Shown piece by piece: positions 32,427-41,147 of a DNA stretch of 42,370 bases; position 1 is the first letter of the stretch, and each line of letters starts with the position of its first letter. The notes below the pieces were generated by a model, which saw nothing but the letters and a program-made list of their open reading frames with translations, was not told the DNA's origin and did no database searches. The stretch lies in contig JAHDCG010000044.1 of NCBI GenBank assembly GCA_020629965.1, forward strand, positions 1 through 42,370, written 5' to 3'. This DNA is from Saprospiraceae bacterium (lineage in GTDB: Bacteria; Bacteroidota; Bacteroidia; Chitinophagales; Saprospiraceae). The translations under genes were made by a program, and so were the position numbers.

Positions 32427-33093
32427 AGCTTCTGATTTTTTGATTTGTAATTGACAGATTTGATGCAGAGACTCGAATAACAATCGAGTCGAAAGTTTTT
32501 CTTCCTTGCAGAATTAAGCGGAAGAAAATGCGGGGAGAGATTTTGTGAAAGCAGGTAATCGAAACGTGCAGGCGCAGGGGAGAGGTACACCTTTGAAGTG
32601 TACGGCGACAGCAGCGACCTAAATCGCAGGACAGCCTGTTTTAAGTTGTTAAGTTTTTACGGTAGGAAAGCGGTAAACCCGTAGGTTTTAATAGTTGATG
32701 AGACAAAGATAGAGGAGATTTTAAAGTTTTTTCGGAAAAAATGCTATGTAAAAATATAACAATACGAAGGATGAGTGTGTAGTATATAATAATTTTGTGA
32801 AGTGTATTTCGATATCTAACAGCGATTTATTTTTTGTATTAAAATTATATTTATACTTTATTGAATTTTACTCTGTCACATAAATTGCGTTTTATTGCTT
32901 GTTTTATCGAAAAATTGATAATCAAATTTCCGATTCGATTATTTTGTGATTTGTGACAAGATAAAATATCGGGTATAGCTACTTACTTTTTGGTATCGGC
33001 TTCATTCCCTAATAAACCGAAGCGGGGGCCCGCAATACCGAAAAATTCGATTTCTTTGTTCCTCCGTTTTTATCAATCCTGTAAAAAGCTGTC
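32427..33093. other. Long AT-rich intergenic region with leader of the T9SS cargo gene
   Basis: 667 bases without a gene. The part 32427-32700 would be the ~270-base leader of the minus-strand gene if the -7 element at 32704-32711 is used; it contains a hairpin GTACAC-CTTTGAA-GTGTAC (32586-32604). The part 32740-33050 is AT-rich with no clear structure; no full TAnnTTTG was found before the plus-strand methyltransferase gene. Confidence 0.5.
32704..32711 (-). promoter_or_regulatory. Candidate -7 element of the type A T9SS cargo gene
   Basis: TATCTTTG on the minus strand, a full TAnnTTTG match; no TTTG at -33. Use of this site implies a 270-base leader. Confidence 0.4.
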
Positions 33094-33798
33094 ATGAAAA
33101 AAGGAAAACTGTACTTGCTCCCTTGCCCCTTAGGCGAAAATGCCCTGCATACCGTGCCGCCCTACGCCGTAGAAATTATGCACCGCTTGGATTATTTCAT
33201 CTGCGAAAGACCGAAGACCGCACGGCATTTTATCAAAGCCACGGGCATCGAAAGACCGCTGCCCGAGATTACTTGGTACGAATTGGGCAAACGCATTGAC
33301 AAAAAACAAAAGCAAAACTACTTGAACGTTGCCGAGCGGGGGCACGACATCGGATTGCTGTCGGAGGCGGGCTGCCCCGGCGTAGCCGACCCGGGCGCGG
33401 AAGTAGTCACCCTTGCCCACGAGCGCGGTATCGAGGTTGTACCGATAGTCGGCCCTTCCTCTATTCTTTTGGCAGTCATGGCAAGCGGTATGAACGGACA
33501 AAATTTTGCCTTTAACGGCTACTTGGGCGTGAAAAAGCCGGACTTAGTGCGCGATTTAAAGCGATTGGAGCAGGACGCCAAAAAGCGCAAACAAACCCAA
33601 ATTTTTATCGAAACACCGTACCGCAATAACGCGTTGGTCGAAACGGCAATACAAACCCTCGCGGCAAACACGCGTTTCGGCGTAGCGGTAGATTTGACTT
33701 TAAACACGGAAAAAATAATCGTGAAGCAAGCGGGAGATTGGAAAAAAGACAAGCTGCCCGATTTGCACAAACGACCCGCGATATTTATGATAGGGTAG
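33094..33798 (+). CDS. RsmI-like SAM-dependent methyltransferase (tetrapyrrole methylase fold)
   Basis: 234 residues. The fold signatures are KLYLLPCPLGENALHTVP at the N-terminus, LLSEAGCPGVADPGAEVV (~88-105) and the VPIVGPSSILLAVMASGMNGQNFAFNGYL segment. These are shared with RsmI, the 16S rRNA cytidine-2'-O-methyltransferase. The protein is shorter than RsmI (about 280 residues) and lacks its C-terminal domain, so it belongs to the second RsmI-like group present in Bacteroidota, whose substrate is not established. A separate canonical rsmI elsewhere in the genome would be expected. Confidence 0.82.
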   Translation: MKKGKLYLLPCPLGENALHTVPPYAVEIMHRLDYFICERPKTARHFIKATGIERPLPEITWYELGKRIDKKQKQNYLNVAERGHDIGLLSEAGCPGVADPGAEVVTLAHERGIEVVPIVGPSSILLAVMASGMNGQNFAFNGYLGVKKPDLVRDLKRLEQDAKKRKQTQIFIETPYRNNALVETAIQTLAANTRFGVAVDLTLNTEKIIVKQAGDWKKDKLPDLHKRPAIFMIG

Positions 33799-34020
33799 AG
33801 ACGGCGGACGGTTTTTTTGACGGTGGACGGTTTTACGGTGGACGGTGGACGGGAGTCTGTGAAAAAACTCCTTTTTTCGTGAAAAAAATCGTTAAATTTA
33901 TTACGTTTCAGGCGGAATAATTTAGGTTTTTTCACACTCTGACGGCGGTCGGCGGTCGGCGGTCGCAATCTCTCAACCCCTCAACCTCTCAACCCCCAAC
34001 CTCTTCGCCTCCCGACTCTC
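33799..34020. repeat. Intergenic word repeats between convergent genes
   Basis: After the methyltransferase stop, GACGGTGGACGGT-type words (33803-33850) and GGCGGTCGGCGGTCGGCGG (33943-33961); before the minus-strand gene end, CTCAACCCCTCAACCTC words (33972-34020). Both genes thus end with G/T-rich words in their own direction. Confidence 0.75.
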
Positions 34021-34023
34021 AAC

Positions 34024-34062
34024 AAAAAAATCCCCGCACTCGGAGAGTACGGGGATTTTTTA
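34024..34062 (-). terminator. Terminator of the repeat-protein gene
   Basis: On the minus strand TCCCCGTACTC pairs with GAGTGCGGGGA (one G-U), 3-base loop, then a run of seven T. It lies 40 bases after the stop codon. Confidence 0.85.
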
Positions 34063-34101
34063 TATCCGTATTTTCAAGCCTAAGGCTCGAAATCGGTCGG
34101 C

Positions 34102-35493
34102 TTAGTAATTGACGCCCAAAGACTGCAAAGTCTTCAAGTCAAGGCTGCCGATCGGCAAACCGTTGTCTTTTTGGTACTTCGTCAAAGCTGCACGCGTACG
34201 TGCACCCATTACGTTGTCAATCGGACCCGGATCGTAACCGCGGTCACGCAAAGCAGCTTGAATCTGACGTACAGTCGCGCTGTTTACTTTGCTTTCGCAC
34301 AGTACTTCTTTCCACTCCGTGAAACCGCCTTGCTTTACCAAGTTACGCTTAGTAACGGTTTGGTACTCCGCAGGAACGGTGATGGTACGTGTAGAAGCCG
34401 GTGACTTAACTACTTTCTTAGAAACAGTTGCGTACTCGGCAGGAATTGCTTCCTCACGCACAGACGCAGGCGTTTTTACCACACGACGGGTAACGGTTTT
34501 GTACTCCGCAGGAATGATTTCCTCACGTGTAGAAGCCGGAGTTTTTACAACGCGCTTCGTTACGGTTTTGTATTCCGCAGGAATAATTTCCTCGCGGAAA
34601 GTAGCCGGAGTTTTTACAACTTGCTTCGTTACGGTTTTGTACTCCGCAGGAATAACTTCGGTACGCTGAGTAGCCGGAGTTTTTACCACACGACGAGTGC
34701 GTGTTCCCATTTTAGCGGGAATGGTAACTTCTTTGACACAGCCTGCATCCGCCACGCCCGAACCGTCACAACCGACGTTCATGCGCTTAGTTACGGTACG
34801 GAAAGTAGCCGGTACTTCTACCAAACACCAAACCAAACAGTCGTTAGGGTCTGCGCTCAGGCAAGAAGGGTCGCCTTTTTTCTTTACCCACTTCGTAGAG
34901 GCGGGGCTGACTTGTACTTGCTCGGTTACGGTTTCGTACTTTGGTGTCAAAGTTTCGATACGCGTAGAAGCAGCTTCCATTTCGTAAGTCTCGGTAACGG
35001 TTTCGTATTCGGCAGGAACGGTAATGATGCGCGTTGACTCTGCTTTAGAGATAACTTGCTCGGTTACGGTTTCGTACTCTGCGGGTACGGTAATGATACG
35101 CTTAGACTCTGCTTTTGAGAGTACTTGCTCGGTAACGGTTTCGTATTCGGCAGGTACGGCGATGAGTTTCTTAGACTCAGGCTTTACCAATACTTGCTCG
35201 GTTACGGTTTCGTACTCTGCGGGTACTGCTACGAGGCGTGTAGCTTCTGCGGTTTTCAGTGCCTGCTCGGTCACTGTTTCGTACTGCGCGGGAATGATTT
35301 CGGTGCGGGTAGATGCTGCTTTGGTTTCGATTTGCTCGGTGAGAGTTTCGTACTCATCGGCGATCAAACATTTGGCGTAGCACTTACCGGGTTCTGCATT
35401 CGGCGGTACGTCTCCGGGGGCATTGCTTTGTGCCGTAGCAACTGATGCTACAAACAAGAATACTAATGCCGGAATAAGGTTAAATTTTCCCAT
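34102..35493 (-). CDS. Secreted 23-residue-repeat protein with C-terminal peptidoglycan-binding domain
   Basis: 463 residues from ATG 35493. Signal peptide 1-22 (FNLIPALVFLFVASVATA). Residues ~44-395 are about 14 copies of a 23-residue unit of the form (I/V)PAEYxTVTxx(V/A)-x5-(A/E)STR. The first seven units are acidic (VPAEYETVTEQV), the later ones basic (IPAEYKTVTKRVVKTPAS). Two cysteine-bearing inserts (DPSCLSADPNDCLVWC and VGCDGSGVADAGC) separate the two halves. A PG_binding_1 domain closes the protein (401-463: RQIQAALRDRGYDPGPIDNV, ARTRAALTKYQ). It probably sits in the periplasm, tied to peptidoglycan, with the repeat as a spacer or self-interacting rod. Function unknown. Confidence 0.82.
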   Translation of the reverse strand: MGKFNLIPALVFLFVASVATAQSNAPGDVPPNAEPGKCYAKCLIADEYETLTEQIETKAASTRTEIIPAQYETVTEQALKTAEATRLVAVPAEYETVTEQVLVKPESKKLIAVPAEYETVTEQVLSKAESKRIITVPAEYETVTEQVISKAESTRIITVPAEYETVTETYEMEAASTRIETLTPKYETVTEQVQVSPASTKWVKKKGDPSCLSADPNDCLVWCLVEVPATFRTVTKRMNVGCDGSGVADAGCVKEVTIPAKMGTRTRRVVKTPATQRTEVIPAEYKTVTKQVVKTPATFREEIIPAEYKTVTKRVVKTPASTREEIIPAEYKTVTRRVVKTPASVREEAIPAEYATVSKKVVKSPASTRTITVPAEYQTVTKRNLVKQGGFTEWKEVLCESKVNSATVRQIQAALRDRGYDPGPIDNVMGARTRAALTKYQKDNGLPIGSLDLKTLQSLGVNY

Positions 35494-35711
35494 ATCCAAA
35501 AACGTGATTTATAAAGATTAGTGAATCACAGCTATTTTAACTTGACAAAATAAAGAACAAAAACTCGTTCTTTTTTCGATATATTAGAAATAACTGCGTT
35601 AAGTTATGTTAGACAATCAAACAATAATTTTGTTTAACAGAAAAAATTATTTGATATATTTTAAAGGTAATTATTTTTTTTGTGAAATCAAAATATAATT
35701 ACGCTGCAAAT

Positions 35712-36929
35712 TTAAGTTATATTTTTGGGATAGCATAAATAATGCTTGGTTATTCTTTTTGATTGCAAGCCGTAGTCGGTGCTTTCCGACATCGGTTTTA
35801 CTTTTCCGTTTTTAAACAAGATTTTTATCTCGTTTTTGACGGTGCTGTATTCGTGGTTGGACTCTTCGCCCGCTAAAACAAAGTATTCGGCTTCTTTTAT
35901 ACTGATACCGAATTGTTCAGCGGTTTTATGACGCAGCTTTTCGATAAAGTCACGGTCGAAAGGCTCACTTTGCATAATTGTTTTAAACAATCTGCGATTT
36001 ATCAGATTTTCGGCTAAGCGCGACAAGACCTTATCCGAATGCCCCATAAAAGACTTAATCGCAGACATCACGTCGTTGTCATCTAAAAGTGTAAAATGGT
36101 GCAAAAGTTCACTTTCTTTGCCTGATATATTTTTTTCCGTGATGTGATTGCGGAAAAAATAATCCAAATGCGGCGAGCAATTAAACGCCTCGCCCCGGTT
36201 TGCCGAGGTCTGCGCTCGGCGCATCACCGATATCATCATCTGCTCGGCACTCAGCACGGTTTTGTGCAAATATACCTGCCAGTACATCAGCCGCCGCGCC
36301 ATCAAAAACTTCTCTAAAGAATAAATTCCTTTTTCCTCTACGACCAGCTCGTTGCGGTGCACACTCAACATCTTAATGATGCGGTCGTGCCCGATGACGC
36401 CCTCCGATACTCCGGTAAAAAAGCTGTCGCGGTTCAGGTAGTCCATTCTGTCCATATCCAACTGCCCGGAGACCAATTGGTGCAAAAAACGCTTGGGGTA
36501 TCGATTTTCAAAAATTTCAATCGCGATATCCAAAGCCCCGTCGAACTCTTTGTTCAGTTCTTTCATCAACAACGACGAAATGAGTTCGTGATTGACATCC
36601 ATCAAAGTATGCTCCAGCGTATGGCTGAAAGGTCCGTGCCCGATGTCGTGCAAAAGAATGGCGAGCAGTGCGGCTTTCCGTTCTGCTTTAGTAATTTTAA
36701 CTTTTTTGGCTTGCAGTACATCGAGTGCCTGCTGCATCAGGTGCATCGCGCCGAGGGCATGATGAAACCGCGTATGCAAAGCCCCCGGATAAACGTAGTG
36801 CGTCAGGCTCAACTGTTTGATACGCCGCAGCCGCTGAAAATACGGATGCTCGATGATATCGAACAGTACATTATAAGGTACGTTGATGAAGCCGTAAACC
36901 GGGTCGTTAAATATCTTTTTCTTATTCAA
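35712..36929 (-). CDS. HD-domain phosphohydrolase (dNTPase-like)
   Basis: 405 residues. The HD motifs are complete: H52 and H56 in LHTRFHHALG, H94-D95 in LLHDIGHGPFSHTLEH, and D160/D163 in GQLDMDRMDYLNRD. The N-terminal KIFNDPVYGFINVPYNVLFDIIEHPYFQRLRRIKQL is typical of the YwfO/SAMHD1-like branch of deoxynucleoside triphosphate triphosphohydrolases. It likely hydrolyses (d)NTPs in the cytoplasm; the exact substrate is not deducible. It has a well-formed promoter 170-200 bases upstream. Confidence 0.88.
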   Translation of the reverse strand: MNKKKIFNDPVYGFINVPYNVLFDIIEHPYFQRLRRIKQLSLTHYVYPGALHTRFHHALGAMHLMQQALDVLQAKKVKITKAERKAALLAILLHDIGHGPFSHTLEHTLMDVNHELISSLLMKELNKEFDGALDIAIEIFENRYPKRFLHQLVSGQLDMDRMDYLNRDSFFTGVSEGVIGHDRIIKMLSVHRNELVVEEKGIYSLEKFLMARRLMYWQVYLHKTVLSAEQMMISVMRRAQTSANRGEAFNCSPHLDYFFRNHITEKNISGKESELLHHFTLLDDNDVMSAIKSFMGHSDKVLSRLAENLINRRLFKTIMQSEPFDRDFIEKLRHKTAEQFGISIKEAEYFVLAGEESNHEYSTVKNEIKILFKNGKVKPMSESTDYGLQSKRITKHYLCYPKNIT

Positions 36930-37099
36930 TGAAGTCGAGTGTCAATATGGAGAAAGTTAATTCTCTGACCCGTCCGAATGTGACAGGTCAATTTTGCAAA
37001 CAAGAATGTCTGTCGAAGTGTCGTGATGATGCTCAAAAGAGATGTGAATTCCGCCGATATTCCATAAATCCGGGTGTTCGGTTGTATCGGAATTGTCTG

Positions 37100-37129
37100 C
37101 AAAAGTAGGCTTTATCTTTAGAATACAAA
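37100..37129 (-). promoter_or_regulatory. Promoter of the HD-domain gene
   Basis: -33 TTTG (37126-37129) and -7 TACTTTTG (37100-37107) on the minus strand with 18 bases between. The start is predicted near 37093, leaving a leader of about 165 bases. The remainder of the 36930-37421 gap holds the trmB promoter and word repeats (37261-37300, 37381-37412). Confidence 0.65.
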
Positions 37130-37235
37130 CTATTTTACATATTATTTTTACCCGAAAACCTGTACGGCAATTTTCCCGATTACTGCAAAGACTGTGACAA
37201 AGAATCAATGTCTGACAGAACGCGCGAAAATTTCC

Positions 37236-37243
37236 TACTTTTG
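37236..37243 (+). promoter_or_regulatory. -7 element of trmB
   Basis: TACTTTTG, full TAnnTTTG match; a TCTG lies 21 bases upstream as a weak -33. The implied leader of ~170 bases contains GTTGAATCGTTGAGGTGTTG and then TTAAACGCCTAAACCC words. Confidence 0.5.
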
Positions 37244-37421
37244 CGGTCGATTTTTTACCAAATGTTGAATCGTTGAGGTGTTGAATCGTCGAAAACTCTA
37301 CACCTCGGCAGAGCTTTAAAATTACTCGCTTTTAAGGTCTCGATTATATTAAAAGAACAAAACTCTCCGCCGAGGAAGGACTAAACTTTTAAACGCCTAA
37401 ACCCTTAAACACTTTCGACTT

Positions 37422-38117
37422 ATGAGCAAAAGAAATAAACTTCTCAAATTCGCGGAAATTCAATCCTTTCCCAATGTGTACGAAAACCCCTACACCGCCG
37501 AGCCGCAACTGCTCGGCATGCACGGCGAGTCAGTGGATTTAAAAGGAAAATGGAGCAAAGAACACTTTAAAAACGATAATCCGCTGACCCTCGAATTGGC
37601 CTGCGGCGGCGGCGAATATACCGTCGAGTTGGCGCGTCGCTTTCCCGACCGCAACTTTATCGGCGTAGATGTGAAAGGTGCCCGCATCTGGAAAGGCTCG
37701 AAAATCGCTCTGACCGAAAAAATCGACAATGCCGCTTTTCTGCGCACCCGCATCGAGCAAATCGCCCTCTTTTTCGCACCCGGCGAGGTCGATGAAATTT
37801 GGATTACTTTCCCCGACCCCTTTCTCAAAGAAAGTAAAGCCAACCGCCGCCTGACCTCCCCGCAGTTCATCGCCGAGTACCGCAAAATTTTGAAAAATGG
37901 CGGCATCGTTCACCTCAAAACGGACGACCCGACGCTCTACGATTTCACCGTCGAAACGCTGCAAAATGATGAAGGCTGCACCATTCTCTACCACGACGAT
38001 AATATCTACGCCAAAGAATTACCGATACCGGAGCTGGATATTCATACTTATTACGAAGAGCAACATTTGGCCATCGGAAGGTTGATAAAGTATGTGCGGT
38101 TTTTGATAAACGGTTGA
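37422..38117 (+). CDS. trmB: tRNA (guanine-N7-)-methyltransferase
   Basis: 231 residues. SAM-binding motif LELACGGGEYTVELARRFPDRNFIGVDVKGARIW (~57-90) and the TrmB signature ITFPDPFLKESKANRRLTSPQF (~127-148) are present. It methylates G46 in the tRNA variable loop. It is convergent with the glycosyltransferase gene below, which is itself predicted to act on tRNA, so two tRNA modification enzymes are neighbours. TAAACGCCTAAAC words directly precede the start and GTTGACGGTGAACGG words follow the stop. Confidence 0.95.
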   Translation: MSKRNKLLKFAEIQSFPNVYENPYTAEPQLLGMHGESVDLKGKWSKEHFKNDNPLTLELACGGGEYTVELARRFPDRNFIGVDVKGARIWKGSKIALTEKIDNAAFLRTRIEQIALFFAPGEVDEIWITFPDPFLKESKANRRLTSPQFIAEYRKILKNGGIVHLKTDDPTLYDFTVETLQNDEGCTILYHDDNIYAKELPIPELDIHTYYEEQHLAIGRLIKYVRFLING

Positions 38118-38152
38118 CGGTGAACGGTTTACGGTGGACGGGTGCGTGACTC

Positions 38153-39346
38153 TTAAGTAGCTGTTTTGCTCTGATGTTCGGTTGCAATTCTTTGCAGTAT
38201 TTCATCATACTTTTCCGCACAAACCGACCAATCATAATGCGCAACGAACCTCCGAAAATCGGACTCCCGTTCCCCTTTGGCAAAATCCGTAATAACCCCT
38301 TTCAACTTTGCATAAAAATCTTCCCTGCCTTTATATAAATGCTTGCTGTGTAATGCCGGCGGCAGATGCTCCGGATATGCCAAGCGGTCGGGCAGCAGCG
38401 GAAAACAATTACAGTACATTGCCTCGACCACGCTGCCGCCGAAAAAATCCTGTCGGCTCGTGACGGGTAAGATGTCGGCGGTGTGCAACAATCGGGCATA
38501 ATCCGCAAAAGACCGGACGTAACCGAAATGCAGAATTTTGTCTTTCAGTTTTTCTTTTGCCGCAGCAAAAATCGGCGGCGCGGATTTATAATTTTCACCC
38601 GTGACAATGAGCTGAAAATTAATGCCTTCCGCCTCTAAACGCAACAAAGCCGTGAAAAAATCTTCCGGGTTTTTATCGTATTCCCAACGGTGATTCCACA
38701 GCAAAACGGGATATTTATTTTTACGCAGTCGAGCAGACTCGTGCTCACTCACAGGGTGATTCAAAGTCACCTTTTGAATGAAACCGGGAACATTTCCAAC
38801 CTCCTCATACCTCTTCAAATCCAAACCCAAAGGCAAAACCGTCGTTTTCTCCTCCATCAATTTCACCGTATTCATATTTCTGCGGTCGGGAAATTGCCGT
38901 AAAAAATCAGGCAGCGCACCGAGCAAAGAGTCGCGGTGATATTGCGAATTAAACAAAACCGCATCCGCCGCCAAAGCACTCGTGTAGTTGACAAAACCGT
39001 ACTGATTATTACGATTTTTTTCGACATCCGCATCCGTCGGCGACCACGGGTAGGTAATTTGATTTTCGTGAAAATAAATCGCCGTCGGAATGCCCGCCGT
39101 TTTCCGGCGCGTCAAAGCTAAAAAAGTCGCCAAATCCAGCATATCCGTCGCCAAAATCAATTCGGGCGTATGTTGTAATTTTTCAAATTCCGCCGCCAAA
39201 CTTACCGCTCCGCCGTACATCCTCCATTTCCAATGCCGCCCGGGCAACGTCAGCAGCGTCACCTCGTGCGCGCTGAATTTTTGTAATTCAGTCGCCCAGC
39301 GTCGGTGGCTGCCGGTAAAAAAGGGTTCGATGAGCAGAATTTTCAT
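38153..39346 (-). CDS. tRNA-queuosine alpha-mannosyltransferase-like glycosyltransferase (DUF3524 / GTDC1 family)
   Basis: 397 residues, GT-B fold. The DUF3524 N-terminal signatures are unmistakable: IEPFFTGSHRRWATEL (6-21), LPGRHWKWRMYGGA and YFHENQITYPWSP. The GT4-type C-terminal half contains LLWNHRWEYDKNPEDFF and the donor-site segment DILPVTSRQDFFGGSVVEAM. The vertebrate homologue (GTDC1/QTMAN) attaches mannose to queuosine-34 of tRNA-Asp; bacterial members carry the same annotation, but their activity is less well tested. It stands alone, convergent with trmB. Confidence 0.85.
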   Translation of the reverse strand: MKILLIEPFFTGSHRRWATELQKFSAHEVTLLTLPGRHWKWRMYGGAVSLAAEFEKLQHTPELILATDMLDLATFLALTRRKTAGIPTAIYFHENQITYPWSPTDADVEKNRNNQYGFVNYTSALAADAVLFNSQYHRDSLLGALPDFLRQFPDRRNMNTVKLMEEKTTVLPLGLDLKRYEEVGNVPGFIQKVTLNHPVSEHESARLRKNKYPVLLWNHRWEYDKNPEDFFTALLRLEAEGINFQLIVTGENYKSAPPIFAAAKEKLKDKILHFGYVRSFADYARLLHTADILPVTSRQDFFGGSVVEAMYCNCFPLLPDRLAYPEHLPPALHSKHLYKGREDFYAKLKGVITDFAKGERESDFRRFVAHYDWSVCAEKYDEILQRIATEHQSKTAT

Positions 39347-39745
39347 GAATGATGATTGATGACTTATGAATGATAGGCGCGTGACTTATGTCTGTTTTTT
39401 TCGTAAAATACAGGTATCGTTGAATTATAATTTTTCGAGAAAGATTCTCCGCATTTTTTATTTCTTAACTCTTTCACTACCTTTACGACAAAGGGGAAAT
39501 TTTGATTTTTTTGTGGAAAATTTAATCAGACAAAAAGAGAAATTTGAAAATTGCGGCATTGACATTTGAACTCAACCCGTAAGTCAGAGACAAGAAAGAC
39601 TTTCGGATCTTTGTCCGTGTCCTGTCGCACGAGTCAAAAGAAAAAAAAACTCTGCGCCTCCGCGTCTCTGCGTTCGATACTTCTCACTTCACTTAAGAAA
39701 GTCTAACGTCTAAAATCTAAAATCTAACGTCTCCCTTTAAGCATC
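39347..39745. other. Intergenic region with word repeats, no gene
   Basis: 399 bases. Before the minus-strand glycosyltransferase start lie TGATGATTGATGACTTATGA words (39349-39378). Before the plus-strand phosphatase start lies AGTCTAACGTCTAAAATCTAA-like sequence (39700-39733). Short open frames in between have no recognisable features. Confidence 0.6.
39700..39733 (+). repeat. TCTAACGTC-type word repeat upstream of the phosphatase gene
   Basis: Contains the 19-mer TCTAACGTCTAAAATCTAA (39702-39720), identical to 4486-4504 and to the complement of 5022-5040, followed by AATCTAACGTCTCCC. It ends 12 bases before the start codon. Confidence 0.85.
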
Positions 39746-40996
39746 ATGTCACAAACAGCAAACATACAAAACGCTTCCGAGGTAATCAACAGCCTCGAAC
39801 GACAACTGCACCTCAAACAGTTGCAAATCAATCGTTTGCTCAATATCACGCAATCCATCAATAACAATATCGACGCGGAGGGGCTGTTTGCGATGTACAA
39901 GAGTTTTTTGAGTTGGGAAATGAGCATTACCAAAATGGCACTTTTTCTGCGCGAAAACGAGTCCGATTGGTTTTGCGCCGCCTCCCTCGGCATGACCGAC
40001 GAACTGCTGACCGTTAACATTCAAGACCGTTTGCAACGCATCACCAAATTAGAAAATCTGGACGATGAAGACGAAAATGATTTGATAAAAGAATTTGAAG
40101 TCGTCATTCCCGTAGCGCACAAAGACCAACCGCTTGCCTACGTTTTTATCGGCGAGGTGGGAGAGGAAGAAGACTTATATAACAAAGTAAAATTTATCAC
40201 CGCCATCACCAATATCGTCGGCGTGGCGATTGAAAATAAACGCCTTTTCAAGCAGCAGTCAGAGCGCGAGCGTATGCAAAAAGAGATTGACTTTGCGGGC
40301 GAAATGCAGCGCACGATGATACCCAAATCTTTTCCGAAAGGCAAAGGCTACGACCTCGCGGGCATCTATCGACCAAAAGACGGCGTCGGCGGCGACTACT
40401 TCGATTTTGTGGAATTGGAAAACGACAAAATCGCCTTTTGCATCGGTGACGTGTCGGGCAAAGGCATTGCGGCGGCGCTGCTGATGGCTAATTTTCAGGC
40501 AACTTTTCAGGGCTTGATTCGCGGCGGTTCGCAGTTAGACGACCTGCTGCGCATCCTCAATACCGCCGTGCTGCGCATTGCCAAAGGCGACAAATTCATC
40601 ACCTTTTTCATCGCCGAATATGACCTGCGCACGCAAAAGCTGCACTACATCAACGCCGGTCACGACCCGCCTTTTCTCATCATGAACGGCGAGGTACAAC
40701 AACTCAAAAAAGGCTCGATTTTTCTCGGTACGCTCGACGATATTCCGCACATCGAAATCGGCGAAATCGACATCACCAACGAGGCTCTCATCCTCACTTA
40801 CACCGACGGTCTTACCGACGTGCGCAACGAAGAAGGCGAATTTTTGGACGAAACTTTCGGGCACCGCTTTCTGCTCGACCACTACAAACTCAGCGCGGAA
40901 GCCTTCAACGCCGAACTGATGCGCGCCATTGATAATTTCAAAGGCAGCACGGGTTTTCCCGATGATTTGACGGTTTTTACTTGTAAGATTTATTGA
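39746..40996 (+). CDS. GAF domain and SpoIIE-type PP2C serine phosphatase
   Basis: 416 residues. A coiled segment (10-40) and a GAF-like sensor domain (~42-168) are followed by a linker helix (FKQQSERERMQKEIDFAGEMQRTMIP) and the SpoIIE/RsbU catalytic domain (~185-416). Metal-binding aspartates are D217 in VGGDYFDF and D235 in IGDVSGKG, with the later TDGLTD and DDLTVF motifs. Such proteins dephosphorylate anti-sigma-factor antagonists in partner-switching cascades. No kinase or antagonist gene is adjacent. Confidence 0.92.
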   Translation: MSQTANIQNASEVINSLERQLHLKQLQINRLLNITQSINNNIDAEGLFAMYKSFLSWEMSITKMALFLRENESDWFCAASLGMTDELLTVNIQDRLQRITKLENLDDEDENDLIKEFEVVIPVAHKDQPLAYVFIGEVGEEEDLYNKVKFITAITNIVGVAIENKRLFKQQSERERMQKEIDFAGEMQRTMIPKSFPKGKGYDLAGIYRPKDGVGGDYFDFVELENDKIAFCIGDVSGKGIAAALLMANFQATFQGLIRGGSQLDDLLRILNTAVLRIAKGDKFITFFIAEYDLRTQKLHYINAGHDPPFLIMNGEVQQLKKGSIFLGTLDDIPHIEIGEIDITNEALILTYTDGLTDVRNEEGEFLDETFGHRFLLDHYKLSAEAFNAELMRAIDNFKGSTGFPDDLTVFTCKIY

Positions 40997-40999
40997 AGG

Positions 41000-41147
41000 G
41001 AGTTTTTGAGTTGTTGAAGCGTTGAATCGTTGAGCGCGTTTGCTCTCACCGGCAGCAGCTTCACAGAAAGTAATCGTTGTTACATTTTAAAACAAAACTT
41101 AGCAAAAAACGAAAGCCTGCCATCAACCACCATCCATCAACCATCAA
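41000..41147. repeat. Convergent intergenic word repeats
   Basis: GTTGTTGAAGCGTTGAATCG words follow the phosphatase stop (41010-41035), and ATCAACCACCATCCATCAAC words (41121-41150) lie at the end of the minus-strand gene. Each convergent gene thus ends with GTTG words in its own direction; the two blocks are partly complementary. Confidence 0.75.

Noticed and set aside
33799-34020. GGTGGACGG and CTCAACC tandem words as a possible CRISPR or origin iteron array
   Set aside because: The words are degenerate, of varying length and without spacers; similar words occur in most gaps and no dnaA or replication gene is near.
34102-35493. Periodic DNA that could be taken for a CRISPR or tandem repeat array
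   Set aside because: The ~69-base period is the coding period of 23-residue protein repeats with an intact reading frame; there are no unique spacers of constant length and no cas genes.
36957-37208. 83-codon minus-strand frame upstream of the HD-domain gene
   Set aside because: Starts with TTG, and a complete -33/-7 promoter (37100-37129) lies inside it, so the DNA is better explained as promoter and leader.
39366-39569. 67-codon plus-strand frame in the gap before the phosphatase gene
   Set aside because: No domain, AT-biased composition and no promoter; overlaps word repeats.
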